DNA of 64,000 bases from Bradyrhizobium sp. CCGUVB1N3 (GCF_024199925.1 NZ_JANADR010000001.1:2542001-2606000), one strand, 5' to 3'. Numbered from the stretch's first letter, positions 10,035-19,293 are shown. Numbers and translations are program-made. Notes: generated by a model from the sequence alone, not told the origin.

Positions 10035-10448
10035 CTATTTGCGTTTGCGCTGCTGCTGCCCCAGCCCCATCTTCTTCGCCAGTTGCGAGCGCGCCACCGC
10101 ATAATTCGGCGCGACCATGGGATAGTCGGCCGGCAGGCCCCATTTCTCGCGATACTGCTCGGGCGTCATGTTGTACTGGGTGCGCAGATGGCGCTTCAGC
10201 GACTTGAAGCGCTTGCCGTCCTCGAGGCACACGAGATAGTCCGGCGCGATCGACTTCTTCAGCGACACTGCGGGCTTTGCCGGCTCGAGCGGCGCCTCGG
10301 TCCGCCCCGAGGAGACCCGCACCAGCGCGCCATGCACCTGGCTGATCAGGTTCGGGATCTCGGCGGCCGGCGTCGGATTGTTGCTCAGATACGCCGAAAC
10401 GATGTTCGCCGTCAGCTCGATGAAGTTCTTGCCCGCCGCATCTGACAC
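10035..10448 (-). CDS. MucR/Ros-family transcriptional regulator with incomplete zinc site
   Basis: A 137-residue regulator. The N-terminal oligomerisation region (FIELTANIVSAYLSNNPTP, residues 9-27) and the Ros/MucR DNA-binding domain (about 68-130, with FKSLKRHLRTQYNMTPEQYR and EKWGLP) are clear. The family normally coordinates zinc through C-x2-C-x9-H-x3-H. Here the positions are Cys74, Asp77, His87 and Gln91, so two ligands are replaced. Relatives that fold without zinc are known in rhizobia, so it may still bind DNA. MucR proteins globally silence AT-rich genes, including exopolysaccharide, motility and symbiosis functions. The start lies 9 bp from the stop of the upstream same-strand membrane-protein gene, suggesting co-transcription. 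Confidence 0.9.
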   Translation of the reverse strand: MSDAAGKNFIELTANIVSAYLSNNPTPAAEIPNLISQVHGALVRVSSGRTEAPLEPAKPAVSLKKSIAPDYLVCLEDGKRFKSLKRHLRTQYNMTPEQYREKWGLPADYPMVAPNYAVARSQLAKKMGLGQQQRKRK

Positions 10449-10457
10449 GGATGGACC

Positions 10458-11342
10458 TCAGGAGCGCTGGTCGAGATGCGTGCGCAGCTCGTCGATCGAG
10501 GCGAAGCGCATCATCCCCTCGGGCATCTGCGCCTCGATCGAGCCGTCGGAATAGAGCGAATAGGCCATCCCGTCGACGACGCCCGATTTGAGCACGGTGA
10601 CGGCCGGCTGCTCGGCCGGCGGTGGCGCGGGAGGTGGCGCGGCGTCCGTAAGGGTCGAGGGTGAACGAGGCGGCGGACGGCGCGGCGGCGCGGCCTCCGG
10701 CGGGCGCATGCGTTCGGGCTTCGGCCAGGCATCGTCAAAGCTCGCCGGCGGCGGCTCGGCAGGCTCGGCGGCCTCGGGCGCCGGATGCTCCTCGGCCGGT
10801 GCGGTCTCGGCAGCCTTGGCCTGCGCGCGCTCGCGCTCCTTGCGCGAGGTCGAAGCAAACAAAAGATTGCGCCGGCGCGGAGCTTCCGGCGTTGCTGCGG
10901 GCGCTTCCGGCACCGGCGGCACGTCGGCGCGCGTACGCGCGGCCGCTTCATCCAGCCATGGCGGCGGGGCAGCCGGAGATACCGGCATCGCGGGCTCGGC
11001 CTTGGCGGCTTCAGCAGGAACCGCTTCGGGCGCGGGCATACCCGCTGTCGCCATGCCCGGCGGAAGCACCGGCCTGACCCGAACCTCGGACAGTGGCGCC
11101 GTTCCTGCAAGCCGGCGGGCCATGCCCTTCAGCTCCTGCACGACGGCGTACAGGCCGATCAGTAACATCCCGGAGCAGACGCCAATGGTCCCGCTGAGTA
11201 TGAGAGTACTGCCGAGACTGAATTCCTTGAGCGAGATGCCCCAGAGGACCGTGAGGAGACCCGCCACAAAGGCGAAAATCCCCGCGATCAACAATACCAG
11301 CGCCATCGAACCCACCCCCGGCCGCGCATGATCGCGCGACAC
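10458..11342 (-). CDS. Two-helix membrane protein with long Pro/Ala-rich cytoplasmic or periplasmic region
   Basis: A 294-residue protein. Two membrane helices lie at about 13-35 and 43-67, followed by a low-complexity Pro/Ala/Glu-rich region (75-240) and a compact C-terminal motif (VDGMAYSLYSDGSIEAQMPE, then GMMRFASIDELRTHL) that is probably the conserved functional piece. I do not recognise a named family. The GTG at 11342 is used here; an internal ATG at 11306 directly before the first helix is an alternative. The promoter carries a perfect EcfG-type box, so it is probably induced by general stress. It is followed closely by the mucR-like gene. Confidence 0.75.
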   Translation of the reverse strand: MSRDHARPGVGSMALVLLIAGIFAFVAGLLTVLWGISLKEFSLGSTLILSGTIGVCSGMLLIGLYAVVQELKGMARRLAGTAPLSEVRVRPVLPPGMATAGMPAPEAVPAEAAKAEPAMPVSPAAPPPWLDEAAARTRADVPPVPEAPAATPEAPRRRNLLFASTSRKERERAQAKAAETAPAEEHPAPEAAEPAEPPPASFDDAWPKPERMRPPEAAPPRRPPPRSPSTLTDAAPPPAPPPAEQPAVTVLKSGVVDGMAYSLYSDGSIEAQMPEGMMRFASIDELRTHLDQRS

Positions 11343-11618
11343 CGCCTACGCCAAGATACCGTCATATCGCATGCCTCGCCAACGGCGATTTGCCGTAACC
11401 GTTCCTTAAAATAGCGAAATCAGAGACTTATTCACATTCCCTTCAGCAACACCTCGCTAGCTCTATCAAAGCGTCAGGATCTGGAAATTGCTGCGTTGCA
11501 TCAGGAATTTAGCCATAATGCGCAATTACTTGGAAATGGAACTGCGCTATAGGGTTTCCGGGGAAAAGGGCCGTGCGCACCGGCACGGCCTAGAGGGGAT
11601 TCCGGGTCACCGATAGCC
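11343..11618. other. Divergent intergenic region
   Basis: This 276-bp region holds the EcfG-type promoter for the left gene. Overlapping its -35 is a one-mismatch CtrA-like arrangement, GTAA-N7-TTAA at 11395-11409. The right half (about 11410-11560) is AT-richer and presumably carries the promoter of the glycosyltransferase gene. No small gene was found. Confidence 0.45.
11381..11405 (-). promoter_or_regulatory. EcfG-type general stress response promoter
   Basis: On the minus strand a GGAAC -35 element (11405-11401) is followed by 16 bp and a CGTT -10 element (11384-11381). This matches the alphaproteobacterial general-stress sigma factor consensus GGAAC-N16/17-CGTT exactly. Its -10 lies 38 bp before the GTG start at 11342, leaving a leader of about 30 nt. 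It would drive the membrane protein and, by read-through, mucR. Confidence 0.6.
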
Positions 11619-13268
11619 ATGACATCCATCACCACTTCGGCGATCGATACGCCCCTGCCGCGCTCGATTGAGCGGACTTGCGATGACATTGCCATGCTGG
11701 TGCTGGCGGCGGTCGCGATCATCGCGGGGCTGACCTTCCGCGACTACGGGCTTGGCTGGGACGACTACACCCACGCCGAATATGCCGACCTCCTGCTGCG
11801 CATGTTCGGCTCCGGCTTCAAGGACACCGCGGCGCTCTCCTTTGCCAATCTCTACATGTATGGCGGCGGCTTCGACATGGTCGCAGCGCTCCTGCACAAG
11901 GTCATGCCGATCGAGTTGTTCGAGACGCGCCGCCTCGTCGGCGCCGTCGTCGGCGTGATCGGGCTTGCGGTGACCTGGCGGCTCGCTCGCCGCATCGGCG
12001 GACCTCTTGCAGGCCTCGCAGCACTCCTGCTGCTCGCACTCTGCCCGATCTTCTACGGGCACATGTTCATGAATCCGAAGGATGCGCCCTTCGCGGTCGC
12101 GATGATCATCCTGATGCTCGGCCTGGTACGGCTTGCGGAAGAATATCCGCAGCCCTCGCCACGCACGATCCTGATCGTCGGCCTCGGCGCGGGCCTCTCG
12201 ATCGGCACGCGCATTCTCGGCGGCCTTTCGCTCGTCTATGCGATGATCGGCTTCGTGCCTCTGTTCCTGGAAGAGCTGCGCGTCGAAGGTACCCGCGAAG
12301 CGATCCGCCGCTTCGCCCATGTCGTCTACGTGCTGCTGCCCGGCCTCGTGCTCGGCTATCTCATCATGGGCCTGATCTGGCCGTGGTCGATCATGGAGCC
12401 CGGCAATCCGTTCCAGGCCCTGACCTACTTCTCGCACTTCTTCGAGAAACCCTGGAAGGAGATGTTCGACGGCGCGTTGGTGTCCGTGCCCGACATGCCC
12501 TGGTCCTACCTGCCGACGCTGTTCGCGCTGCAATTGCCCGAAGTCATGCTCGTGCTGATGATCGGCGCCGTCATCGGCACCTTGGTCATCCTGCCACGCC
12601 GTGAGGTTCCGGCGCGCCGCAAGACCATTCTGTTGATGCTGACGCTCGCGGCCACGCTGCCGCTCGTGATCGCGATGGTGAAGCGGCCAGCGCTCTACAA
12701 CGGCATCCGCCACTTCGTCTTCGTCATTCCGCCGATGGCCGTCCTTGGCGGAGTCGCCTTTGCCTGGACCATGGAGCGTCTGCGGACCAATCACCGCGCC
12801 TGGCAGCCGGTCGTGCTCGCCACCTTCTGCTTCGGCCTCGCGCTGTCGCTCGCCGAGATGATCCGGCTGCATCCCTATCAATACACCCACTTCAACCATA
12901 TCGCCGGCACCGTGCGCGCCGCCGACGACCGCTTCATGCTGGATTATTGGGGCCTGGCCTTGAAGCAGGCCTCCGACGAGCTGCGCGAGCAGCTCATCGA
13001 GCGGCAGGAAGTCCCGCCGCGCAATCGCAAGTGGAAGGTCGCGGTGTGCGGCCCGCAGCGGCCGGCGCAGGTCGCGCTCGGCCCCGATTTCACCATCGGC
13101 TGGGATTCCAATGCCGCAGACTTCGCCATGACGCTCGGCGAGTTCTACTGCAAGGGCCTCACCGCGCCGGTCATGGTCGAGATCAAGCGCGACGACGTGG
13201 TCTTCGCCCGCGTCTACGACATCCGCGGCCGCAGCATTTCCAGCCTGCTGTCGATCCCGGCGCCGTAA
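11619..13268 (+). CDS. Polytopic glycosyltransferase, GT39/ArnT-like
   Basis: A 549-residue inner-membrane protein with about 10-12 hydrophobic segments. The first loop carries the acidic motif of the GT-C fold (GLGWDDYTHAEYADLL, about residues 45-60), corresponding to the catalytic Asp region of dolichyl-phosphate-mannose mannosyltransferases and ArnT. HMFMNPKDAPFA (about 147-158) is a second conserved loop. Such enzymes use polyprenyl-phosphate sugars and transfer to lipid or protein on the periplasmic side. The C-terminal 120 residues are a soluble domain. No cell-wall sugar operon surrounds it, so the acceptor is unknown. Confidence 0.8.
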   Translation: MTSITTSAIDTPLPRSIERTCDDIAMLVLAAVAIIAGLTFRDYGLGWDDYTHAEYADLLLRMFGSGFKDTAALSFANLYMYGGGFDMVAALLHKVMPIELFETRRLVGAVVGVIGLAVTWRLARRIGGPLAGLAALLLLALCPIFYGHMFMNPKDAPFAVAMIILMLGLVRLAEEYPQPSPRTILIVGLGAGLSIGTRILGGLSLVYAMIGFVPLFLEELRVEGTREAIRRFAHVVYVLLPGLVLGYLIMGLIWPWSIMEPGNPFQALTYFSHFFEKPWKEMFDGALVSVPDMPWSYLPTLFALQLPEVMLVLMIGAVIGTLVILPRREVPARRKTILLMLTLAATLPLVIAMVKRPALYNGIRHFVFVIPPMAVLGGVAFAWTMERLRTNHRAWQPVVLATFCFGLALSLAEMIRLHPYQYTHFNHIAGTVRAADDRFMLDYWGLALKQASDELREQLIERQEVPPRNRKWKVAVCGPQRPAQVALGPDFTIGWDSNAADFAMTLGEFYCKGLTAPVMVEIKRDDVVFARVYDIRGRSISSLLSIPAP

Positions 13269-13451
13269 TATTTTTCTCCTGACTCTCCTTGGTGGATCCC
13301 GCATTCCACTTCCGCCTTCGCTCTTCGAGCCACGGCGGACAAGTCGCTCCATGCGGGCCACGCTTGACTGCCGCGCATCGCGCGCCTTGCTGCATGCCGT
13401 TCGCAGGACTAGGCTCCCGCTCCGCAACAACGAGGTTCGGAGAGATTTGCC

Positions 13452-14231
13452 ATGTCACCAGCGGAAGCGCGCCTGAAGGAAGTGCCGTCGAACATGACGG
13501 AGGCTGAGTGGCAACAGCGGGTCAATCTCGCCGCCTGCTACCGTCTCGTTGCCCTTTACGGCTGGGACGACCTGGTCGACACCCACATCTCAGCCCGCGT
13601 GCCCGGCCCCGAGCATCACTTTCTCATCAACCCCTACGGGCTGATGTTCGACGAGATCACCGCATCGAGCCTGGTCAAGGTCGACCTGCACGGCAACCAG
13701 CTCACCGAGAGCGAGTACAGCATCAACCCCGCCGGCTTCACCATCCATTCGGCGATCCACGAGGTGCGCGAGGATGCGATCTGCGTGCTGCATCTCCACA
13801 CGCTCGACGGCACCGCGGTGTCGAGCAGCGCGGAAGGATTGTTGCCGCTGAATCAGACCGCGCAGCTCGTCACCCACGACCTCGCCTATCACGACTACGA
13901 AGGTATCGCGCTCGATCACGAGGAGCGGCCGCGGCTCCAGAAGGACCTCGGCGACCACAACCACATGCTGCTGCGCAATCACGGCACGCTGACGGTCGGC
14001 CGTTCGGTCGCCTCCGCGTTCGAGCGCATGTATCACCTCGAGCGCGCCTGCTCGATGCAGGTGCGCACGCGCGCGCTCGGCACGCCGATCTATCCGGTCG
14101 AGGAGATCGCGATCGAAAAGAACACCGAACTGCTCTCCAACCGCGACCGCGCCGAGCTGCGCGCCACCAACCTCGTATGGCCGCCTCTGCTGCGCAAGCT
14201 CGACCGCGTCAATCCGGGCTACCGGACTTGA
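13452..14231 (+). CDS. Class II aldolase/adducin family protein
   Basis: A 259-residue cytoplasmic protein of the class II aldolase fold. Zinc-ligand histidines are visible in VLHLHTLDG and LLRNHGTLTVG, with the substrate loop FLINPYGLMFDEITASSLVK. Family members cleave sugar phosphates (L-fuculose- or L-ribulose-phosphate type); larger-substrate variants in soil bacteria often act on unknown compounds. The ATG at 13452 has a purine-rich stretch upstream; an internal ATG at 13494 is the alternative. The gene is monocistronic, with a clear intrinsic terminator directly after it. Confidence 0.85.
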   Translation: MSPAEARLKEVPSNMTEAEWQQRVNLAACYRLVALYGWDDLVDTHISARVPGPEHHFLINPYGLMFDEITASSLVKVDLHGNQLTESEYSINPAGFTIHSAIHEVREDAICVLHLHTLDGTAVSSSAEGLLPLNQTAQLVTHDLAYHDYEGIALDHEERPRLQKDLGDHNHMLLRNHGTLTVGRSVASAFERMYHLERACSMQVRTRALGTPIYPVEEIAIEKNTELLSNRDRAELRATNLVWPPLLRKLDRVNPGYRT

Positions 14232-14288
14232 GAATTGCGAAGATTCGTGTAGGATCTTCTGCGAACGACCTCTGCACGTTTTGGAATG

Positions 14289-14318
14289 AAACGCCGCCCA
14301 ATTCCGGGCGGCGTTTTT
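14289..14318 (+). terminator. Intrinsic terminator of the class II aldolase gene
   Basis: An 11-bp perfect stem (14289-14299 with 14306-14316) with a 6-nt loop, GC-rich in its centre and running into a T-tract (TTTTTGTTTT). It begins 58 bp after the aldolase stop. On the opposite strand the A-rich flank could weakly serve the convergent dipeptidase gene. Confidence 0.85.
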
Positions 14319-14342
14319 GTTTTGGTGCTGCAAACACCGAAC

Positions 14343-14434
14343 GTCATTCCGGGGCGCGCGACAGCGCGAACCCGGAATCTCGCGCAACAATCTCCAGATT
14401 CCGGGTTCGCCTCTTCGAGGCGCCCCGGAATGAC
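14343..14434. repeat. Palindromic dispersed element, intergenic copy
   Basis: A 92-bp composite palindrome. The outer arms are perfect 12-bp inverted repeats (GTCATTCCGGGG, 14343-14354, with 14423-14434). An inner perfect 12-bp pair (14369-14380 with 14396-14407) and small side hairpins (for example 14409-14423) make a cruciform-like fold. A related element with the same arms lies inside dnaE2 at 61782-61887. It has no coding capacity and resembles REP or MITE-like elements. It sits just after the aldolase terminator, 10 bp from the dipeptidase stop. Confidence 0.85.
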
Positions 14435-14444
14435 CGCTATGCGG

Positions 14445-15839
14445 TCACTTGACCTCCGCGAGCGCGGCGAGGATGCGGGCCCAGGAGCGGATGCCCTTCT
14501 GGAAGCTCTGCAGATCGTACTTCTCGTTCGGCGAATGGATGTTGTCGTCATCGAGGCCGAAGCCGACGAGCAGCGAGTCAAGCCCAAGCGTGCGCTTGAA
14601 GTCGGCGACGATCGGGATCGAGGCACCCGAGCCCATCAGCACGGTCTCGTTGCCCCATTCGTCCGTCAGTGCCTTCTTGGCGGCGGCGAGCGGCTTCATG
14701 TTCCAGTCGAGCGCGATCGCGGGCGCGGCCGAATGGTCGCCGAACTCGACCTTGCAGTCGGCCGGAATTCGCGCCGACACGTAGTCGCGGAAGGCCTTGC
14801 GGATCTTCGCGGGGTCCTGCCCCTCGACCAGGCGAAACGAGACTTTTGCAGATGCATGTGACGGGATCACCGTCTTGGAGCCTTCGCCGATGTAGCCGCC
14901 CCAGATGCCGTTGACGTCGCAGGTCGGGCGCGAAGAAGCCTGCTCGATCAGCAGCCGTCCCTTTTCGCCGGCCGGGATCGACAGACCGATCGGCTTGAGG
15001 AACGTGTCCGGCGTCAGATTGAGCTTCTTCCACTGCTCGAGGATATCCGCGGGCAGGTCCTTCACCCCGTCATAGAAGTCGGAAATGGTGATGCGGCCGT
15101 CATCGTCGAACAGCCCGCCGAGAATCTTGGCGAGCACGCGAATCGGGTTCATCGCCGCGCCACCGAACACGCCCGAATGCAGGTCGCGGTTGGCGGCCGT
15201 GATCTTCACCTCTTCATAGAGCAGGCCGCGCAGCGACGTCGTGATCGCCGGCGTGTTCCGATCCCACATGCCGGTGTCGCAGACGAGTACATAGTCCGCC
15301 TTGAACTCGTCCTTGTTGGCTTCGATGAACGGCACGAAGTTCTTCGAGCCTACCTCCTCCTCGCCCTCGATCAGGAAGGTGACGTCGATCGGCAGCGAGC
15401 CCGTCACCGTCTTCCAGGCGCGGCAGGCCTCGACGAAGGTCATTACTTGCCCCTTGTCGTCCTCGGCGCCGCGCGCGACGATGATCTTGCGGCCGTCGGC
15501 ATGATCGGTGACGACGGGCTCGAACGGCGGGCGGTGCCAGAGATCGAGCGGATCGACCGGCTGCACGTCGTAATGTCCGTAGAACAGCACGTGCGGACGT
15601 CCGCTCGGCTTGCTCTTGCCGACGACGGCGGGATGGCCCGCGGTCGGCCTGACCTCCGTTGCAACGCCGAGGCTTGCGATATCCTTGGCGAGATGCTCCG
15701 CCGCCGCCTTGCAATCATTGGCAAAGGCCGGGTCGGCCGAGATCGACTTGATGCGCAGCAGCGCGAACAGGCGCGTCAGGCTGTTGTCGAAATCCTTGTC
15801 GATTTGATCGAGCACGGACTGAAGCTGTGCATTGGACAT
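14445..15839 (-). CDS. M20-family metallopeptidase (dipeptidase-like)
   Basis: A 464-residue cytoplasmic di-zinc hydrolase. Metal ligands are visible: YGHYDVQP (His89, Asp91), GAEDDKGQ (Asp127/128), and EGEEEVGS with the catalytic Glu at about 161. A lid or dimerisation domain occupies about 190-350. The length and motifs match the M20 dipeptidase / succinyl-diaminopimelate desuccinylase-like group commonly annotated in rhizobia, with probable dipeptide substrates. It lies 28 bp downstream of the GT87 gene on the same strand and may share its transcript, though the functions look unrelated. Confidence 0.9.
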   Translation of the reverse strand: MSNAQLQSVLDQIDKDFDNSLTRLFALLRIKSISADPAFANDCKAAAEHLAKDIASLGVATEVRPTAGHPAVVGKSKPSGRPHVLFYGHYDVQPVDPLDLWHRPPFEPVVTDHADGRKIIVARGAEDDKGQVMTFVEACRAWKTVTGSLPIDVTFLIEGEEEVGSKNFVPFIEANKDEFKADYVLVCDTGMWDRNTPAITTSLRGLLYEEVKITAANRDLHSGVFGGAAMNPIRVLAKILGGLFDDDGRITISDFYDGVKDLPADILEQWKKLNLTPDTFLKPIGLSIPAGEKGRLLIEQASSRPTCDVNGIWGGYIGEGSKTVIPSHASAKVSFRLVEGQDPAKIRKAFRDYVSARIPADCKVEFGDHSAAPAIALDWNMKPLAAAKKALTDEWGNETVLMGSGASIPIVADFKRTLGLDSLLVGFGLDDDNIHSPNEKYDLQSFQKGIRSWARILAALAEVK

Positions 15840-15867
15840 TGTTCTCGTTCCTGACTTGCGGTGGTTC

Positions 15868-17241
15868 TCAAGGCGCTGCTGCTTTTAGCGCCGCCGCGGC
15901 TTTCGAGCCAGACGCATCTGGCGGATGCCTGATGTGCCAGACCAGCGCGCCACCGAGAACGGCGGTGGCCGCGAGATTGTTGCCCCAGGCCTGCAAGACC
16001 AGGGGAAACAGCGGCAGCGACAGCAGCATGAGGATGCCCGCAGCGGCCAAGGCGATCCAGGTTCCCAGCCGCACGCCTGGTCGCTCGTCGAAAGCGGCGC
16101 GATGCATCAGCACCGTGATTGGGAAGAACAGCCATATAAAGTAGTATTGTCGCGCCAGAGGCGAGGCCACCGTCATCAGGCAAAACAGGATGCCGAGCTC
16201 CTCGGCGTTCGAGCGTTCCGTTCGCCGCCGCTGCGGCGGCATCGCGGCGAGGAAGCCGAGCCCGAGCGCCGCCGATACTGCGAGCACGATCCAGTTCGCG
16301 GTTTTGTAATCGACATCGATCACGTTCGTGGTACGCGGCGGCTTGTCGGGATCGTCCTGATTCCAGTTGACCGGCCGCACCAGGCGGTGCGTCACCGCGA
16401 TGATGGACTGATTGACCCACGACCAGTTCTGCTCGTCGCGCTTGCCGAAGCCTTTTTCCGAGCTCGAGCCGACCATGGCCTGGTACCAGGTCTTGATCTC
16501 AGCGACGTTGTGATCAAAGCCGCGGATCGGTGCGGGCACCACGAAGAGCAGGATGCCGGTGCAGGCGATCATGCTGACGACCGCTCCCCATTGCCGTCGC
16601 CAGAGCAGATAAGGCAGCACCGCGACCGGAAACACCTTGATGGCGGTCGCGAGCGCGAACATGAAGCCCGCGAGCCAGGATTCCAGCCATGTTTCCCGAT
16701 GCTGGAGGCTCCAGAATCCGTACAGCATCATCGCCAGCAGAACGAGGTTGGGCTGGCCGAGGTCGAACATGTCGAATACGAAGGAGATCGTGACGAAGGC
16801 CGGCAGCGCCTCCAGCCATCGCCCGGGCGCGCGACCCGATCCGGACATCGCGTGGGAGAATTGCGCGATGTACCACCACGCCACGGCGTTCAGGATCGAC
16901 AGGACGATATAGAGCGGGACCTTGCCGAACCAGCTCGGGATCGCGAGCAGGATCGCCGGTAGCGGCGGATAGAGGAAGGCAAACTGGGCGGCGAGATCGC
17001 TGGGGTAGAGATCGCCGCCCTGCAGCACCTGCTGCCCGGCCCAGTACCACAGCGCGTAGTCCTTGGTCTTGCCGCTGCCGAAAATCTCGGGAACGAGGAC
17101 ATCGGCGGTCAGCACTACACAGCAAAGCAGATATAAAACGTCGAGCGGCGCGCGCAGTGACGGAGTCCTGAGCACGCCGGGCTTGGCTGGGGATGTGGTC
17201 GGGATCACAGCTCGATCAATCAGCGCCAAAAAACAGATCAT
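15868..17241 (-). CDS. GT87-family polytopic glycosyltransferase (DUF2029)
   Basis: A 457-residue membrane protein with about 10-12 helices and the GT87/DUF2029 pattern: KTKDYALWYWAGQQVLQGGDLYP after the first helix, then FAFLYPPLPAILLAIPSW. Characterised relatives are polyprenyl-phosphate-dependent mannosyltransferases in actinobacteria; in Alphaproteobacteria the acceptor is unknown. The open frame reaches a TTG at 17304, but the ATG at 17241 gives a more typical N-terminus, and both are possible. It lies in the same direction as HerA-like 17341-18963 and the dipeptidase gene. Confidence 0.8.
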   Translation of the reverse strand: MICFLALIDRAVIPTTSPAKPGVLRTPSLRAPLDVLYLLCCVVLTADVLVPEIFGSGKTKDYALWYWAGQQVLQGGDLYPSDLAAQFAFLYPPLPAILLAIPSWFGKVPLYIVLSILNAVAWWYIAQFSHAMSGSGRAPGRWLEALPAFVTISFVFDMFDLGQPNLVLLAMMLYGFWSLQHRETWLESWLAGFMFALATAIKVFPVAVLPYLLWRRQWGAVVSMIACTGILLFVVPAPIRGFDHNVAEIKTWYQAMVGSSSEKGFGKRDEQNWSWVNQSIIAVTHRLVRPVNWNQDDPDKPPRTTNVIDVDYKTANWIVLAVSAALGLGFLAAMPPQRRRTERSNAEELGILFCLMTVASPLARQYYFIWLFFPITVLMHRAAFDERPGVRLGTWIALAAAGILMLLSLPLFPLVLQAWGNNLAATAVLGGALVWHIRHPPDASGSKAAAALKAAAP

Positions 17242-17340
17242 ACTGGATCGCGCCGGGGCCGGAAGCCCTGCCCTCGAGCGCGACAAGACAAGATGCGGTT
17301 GCAAACCAGCCCGATCGCTTCGATCGAATTTCCTTGCGCG

Positions 17341-18963
17341 TCAGCGCCGCAACAATCCGCCCAGCGCGCCGCGCACCAGGGCGCGGCCGACCGAGCCGCC
17401 GAGCTGGCCGCCGACCGACTTGCCGAGATCGGCGACGACGCCGCCGACCACCTGGTTTGTGACCGTGCGCGTCACGTCGCGTACGACACGCTGACCGGTG
17501 GTGAGCCGGGCGCGCCCCGTGTTGGTGCCGAAGATGGTGCCGACAATCGAGCCGATCTGGCCGAGGATGCCGCCCCCGCCTCCGCTCGCCGAACCGTCCG
17601 CGGTCGCCGCACTGCCGGCAATGCGCTTTTGCAGGATCTCATAGGCGGATTCGGCATCGATCGCGGTGTCGTATTTTCCCTTCACCGGGCTTGCATCCAT
17701 GATCGCCTTGCGCTCCTCCGGCGTGATCGGCCCGATCCGCGCCGAGGGCGGACGGATCATCACCCGCTCGACCATCGATGGCGTGCCGTTGCCTTCGAGG
17801 AAGGACACCAGCGCCTCACCCTTGCCGAGCTCCATGATCACCTTGGTGGTGTCGAGTTTCGGATTGGGCCGGAAGGTCTGCGCGGCGGCCGCGACCGCCT
17901 TCTGGTCGCGCGGGGTGAAGGCGCGCAGCGCATGCTGCACGCGGTTGCCGAGCTGCCCAAGCACCCGGTCGGGCACGTCGATCGGGTTCTGCGTCACGAA
18001 ATAGACGCCGACGCCCTTGGAGCGGATCAGGCGGACCACCTGCTCGATCTTGTCCATCAGCGCCTTGGGCGCGTCGTTGAACAGAAGGTGCGCCTCGTCG
18101 AAGAAGAACACCAGCTTCGGCTTGGGCAGATCGCCCGCCTCGGGCAACTCCTCGAACAGCTCTGAGAGCATCCACAACAGGAATGTCGCGTAAAGCCGCG
18201 GGCTCTGCAGCAGCTTGTCGGCGACCAGGATGTTGATCATGCCGCGGCCGTCACGGTCGGTCTTCATGAAGTCCTTCAGCGTCAACGCCGGCTCGCCGAA
18301 GAATTTGGTGCCGCCCTGGTTCTCCAGCACCAGGAGCTGGCGCTGGATGGTCCCGACCGTTGCCTTGGTGACGTTGCCGAACCCCTGGGCGGCTTTCCGG
18401 ATCGGCGCCAGCGGATCTTCTCCGGCATCCGGCCCCTTCCTGCTGGTGTCGGGCACGATGGCGTCGAGCAACGCCCGCAGGTCCTTCATGTCGATCAGGG
18501 TCAGGCCGTTGTCGTCGGCGACGCGGAAGGCGACGTTGAGCACACCCTCCTGCACGTCGTTGAGATCAAGCATGCGGGCCAAGAGAAGCGGGCCCATCTC
18601 GGTGACGGTTGCGCGCACGGGATGCCCCTGCTCGCCGAACACGTCCCAAAACACCGTCGAGAACTGGTCGGGCTGGAACGTCAGCCCCATGTCAGCGGCG
18701 CGCTTGACGATGAAATCCTTGGCCTCTCCTACTTCGGAGATGCCTGAAAGGTCGCCCTTGATATCGGCGGCGAAGACCGGGACACCGGCGCGCGCAAATC
18801 CTTCCGCCATCACTTGCAGCGATACGGTCTTGCCGGTTCCGGTTGCACCGGTGACGAGGCCATGGCGGTTGGCGAGCGCAAGCGTCAGCCAGGCGGTCTC
18901 GTCTCCCTTGCCGACAAAGATCTTGTCGCTGGTATCTCCGGGCTTGGTGTCTTGTGTCGCCAT
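17341..18963 (-). CDS. HerA-like helicase domain ATPase (DUF853 family)
   Basis: A 540-residue P-loop ATPase of the FtsK-HerA class. Walker A is GATGTGKT (residues 39-46) and Walker B is [12 protein letters not shown]. The DUF853 core follows, and a C-terminal Gly-rich linker ([10 protein letters not shown]) leads to a basic tail. Family members are predicted DNA-pumping ATPases, often annotated as YjgR-like, without firm function. I chose the ATG at 18963 because the protein then begins shortly before the core; the longer frame to 19041 adds 26 atypical residues. No nurA-type nuclease is adjacent. Confidence 0.85.
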   Translation of the reverse strand: MATQDTKPGDTSDKIFVGKGDETAWLTLALANRHGLVTGATGTGKTVSLQVMAEGFARAGVPVFAADIKGDLSGISEVGEAKDFIVKRAADMGLTFQPDQFSTVFWDVFGEQGHPVRATVTEMGPLLLARMLDLNDVQEGVLNVAFRVADDNGLTLIDMKDLRALLDAIVPDTSRKGPDAGEDPLAPIRKAAQGFGNVTKATVGTIQRQLLVLENQGGTKFFGEPALTLKDFMKTDRDGRGMINILVADKLLQSPRLYATFLLWMLSELFEELPEAGDLPKPKLVFFFDEAHLLFNDAPKALMDKIEQVVRLIRSKGVGVYFVTQNPIDVPDRVLGQLGNRVQHALRAFTPRDQKAVAAAAQTFRPNPKLDTTKVIMELGKGEALVSFLEGNGTPSMVERVMIRPPSARIGPITPEERKAIMDASPVKGKYDTAIDAESAYEILQKRIAGSAATADGSASGGGGGILGQIGSIVGTIFGTNTGRARLTTGQRVVRDVTRTVTNQVVGGVVADLGKSVGGQLGGSVGRALVRGALGGLLRR

Positions 18964-19293
18964 TACTGATTGCCTTGGTGCGGGAGTGCGATCGTAGGTT
19001 CCGTAGTTTAGCGTATGTTGGGTGCCGATTGAACGGGTCAACGCATCTCACGAAGCGTGCATATGCGACATTGTCGAAGGCGAGACGCCTAATCCTTCGA
19101 CAAAAGTCGGAATGACAGGTTCGCACAGCGGTAATTTTTCGCGGATTCTATCTTTCGCTCTTGCATAGCTGCAACACTTCCTCCGCGATTCGTCGCTGCT
19201 CATGCGTTCGTCGCTTGTAATTCTTAACGCACCGGCTCAAGATCATTTTCAGAAGCAAGACTCCGGACTCGAACCGGCTGAGGGGCAGGCCAA
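18964..19293. other. Divergent intergenic region with inverted repeat
   Basis: A 330-bp gap between the HerA-like gene (reading left) and the DUF2267-like gene (reading right). The most visible structure is a perfect 10-bp inverted repeat at 19071-19080 and 19094-19103. The right half is AT-richer (TAATTTTTCGCGG near 19131). No gene was found. Confidence 0.45.
19071..19103. repeat. Perfect 10-bp inverted repeat
   Basis: TTGTCGAAGG (19071-19080) pairs with CCTTCGACAA (19094-19103) across a 13-nt loop. It lies about 110 bp upstream of the HerA-like start and 190 bp upstream of the DUF2267-like start. It could be an operator or simply a hairpin, and there is no T-run to make it a terminator. 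Confidence 0.5.

Noticed and set aside
11607..13430. A 607-residue minus-strand open frame
   Set aside because: It is antisense to the glycosyltransferase gene, and its composition is that of a shadow frame.
14343..14434. The palindromic element as a terminator or insertion-sequence end
   Set aside because: It has no T-tract and no transposase, and it is under 110 bp. A separate, proper terminator lies 25 bp upstream of it.
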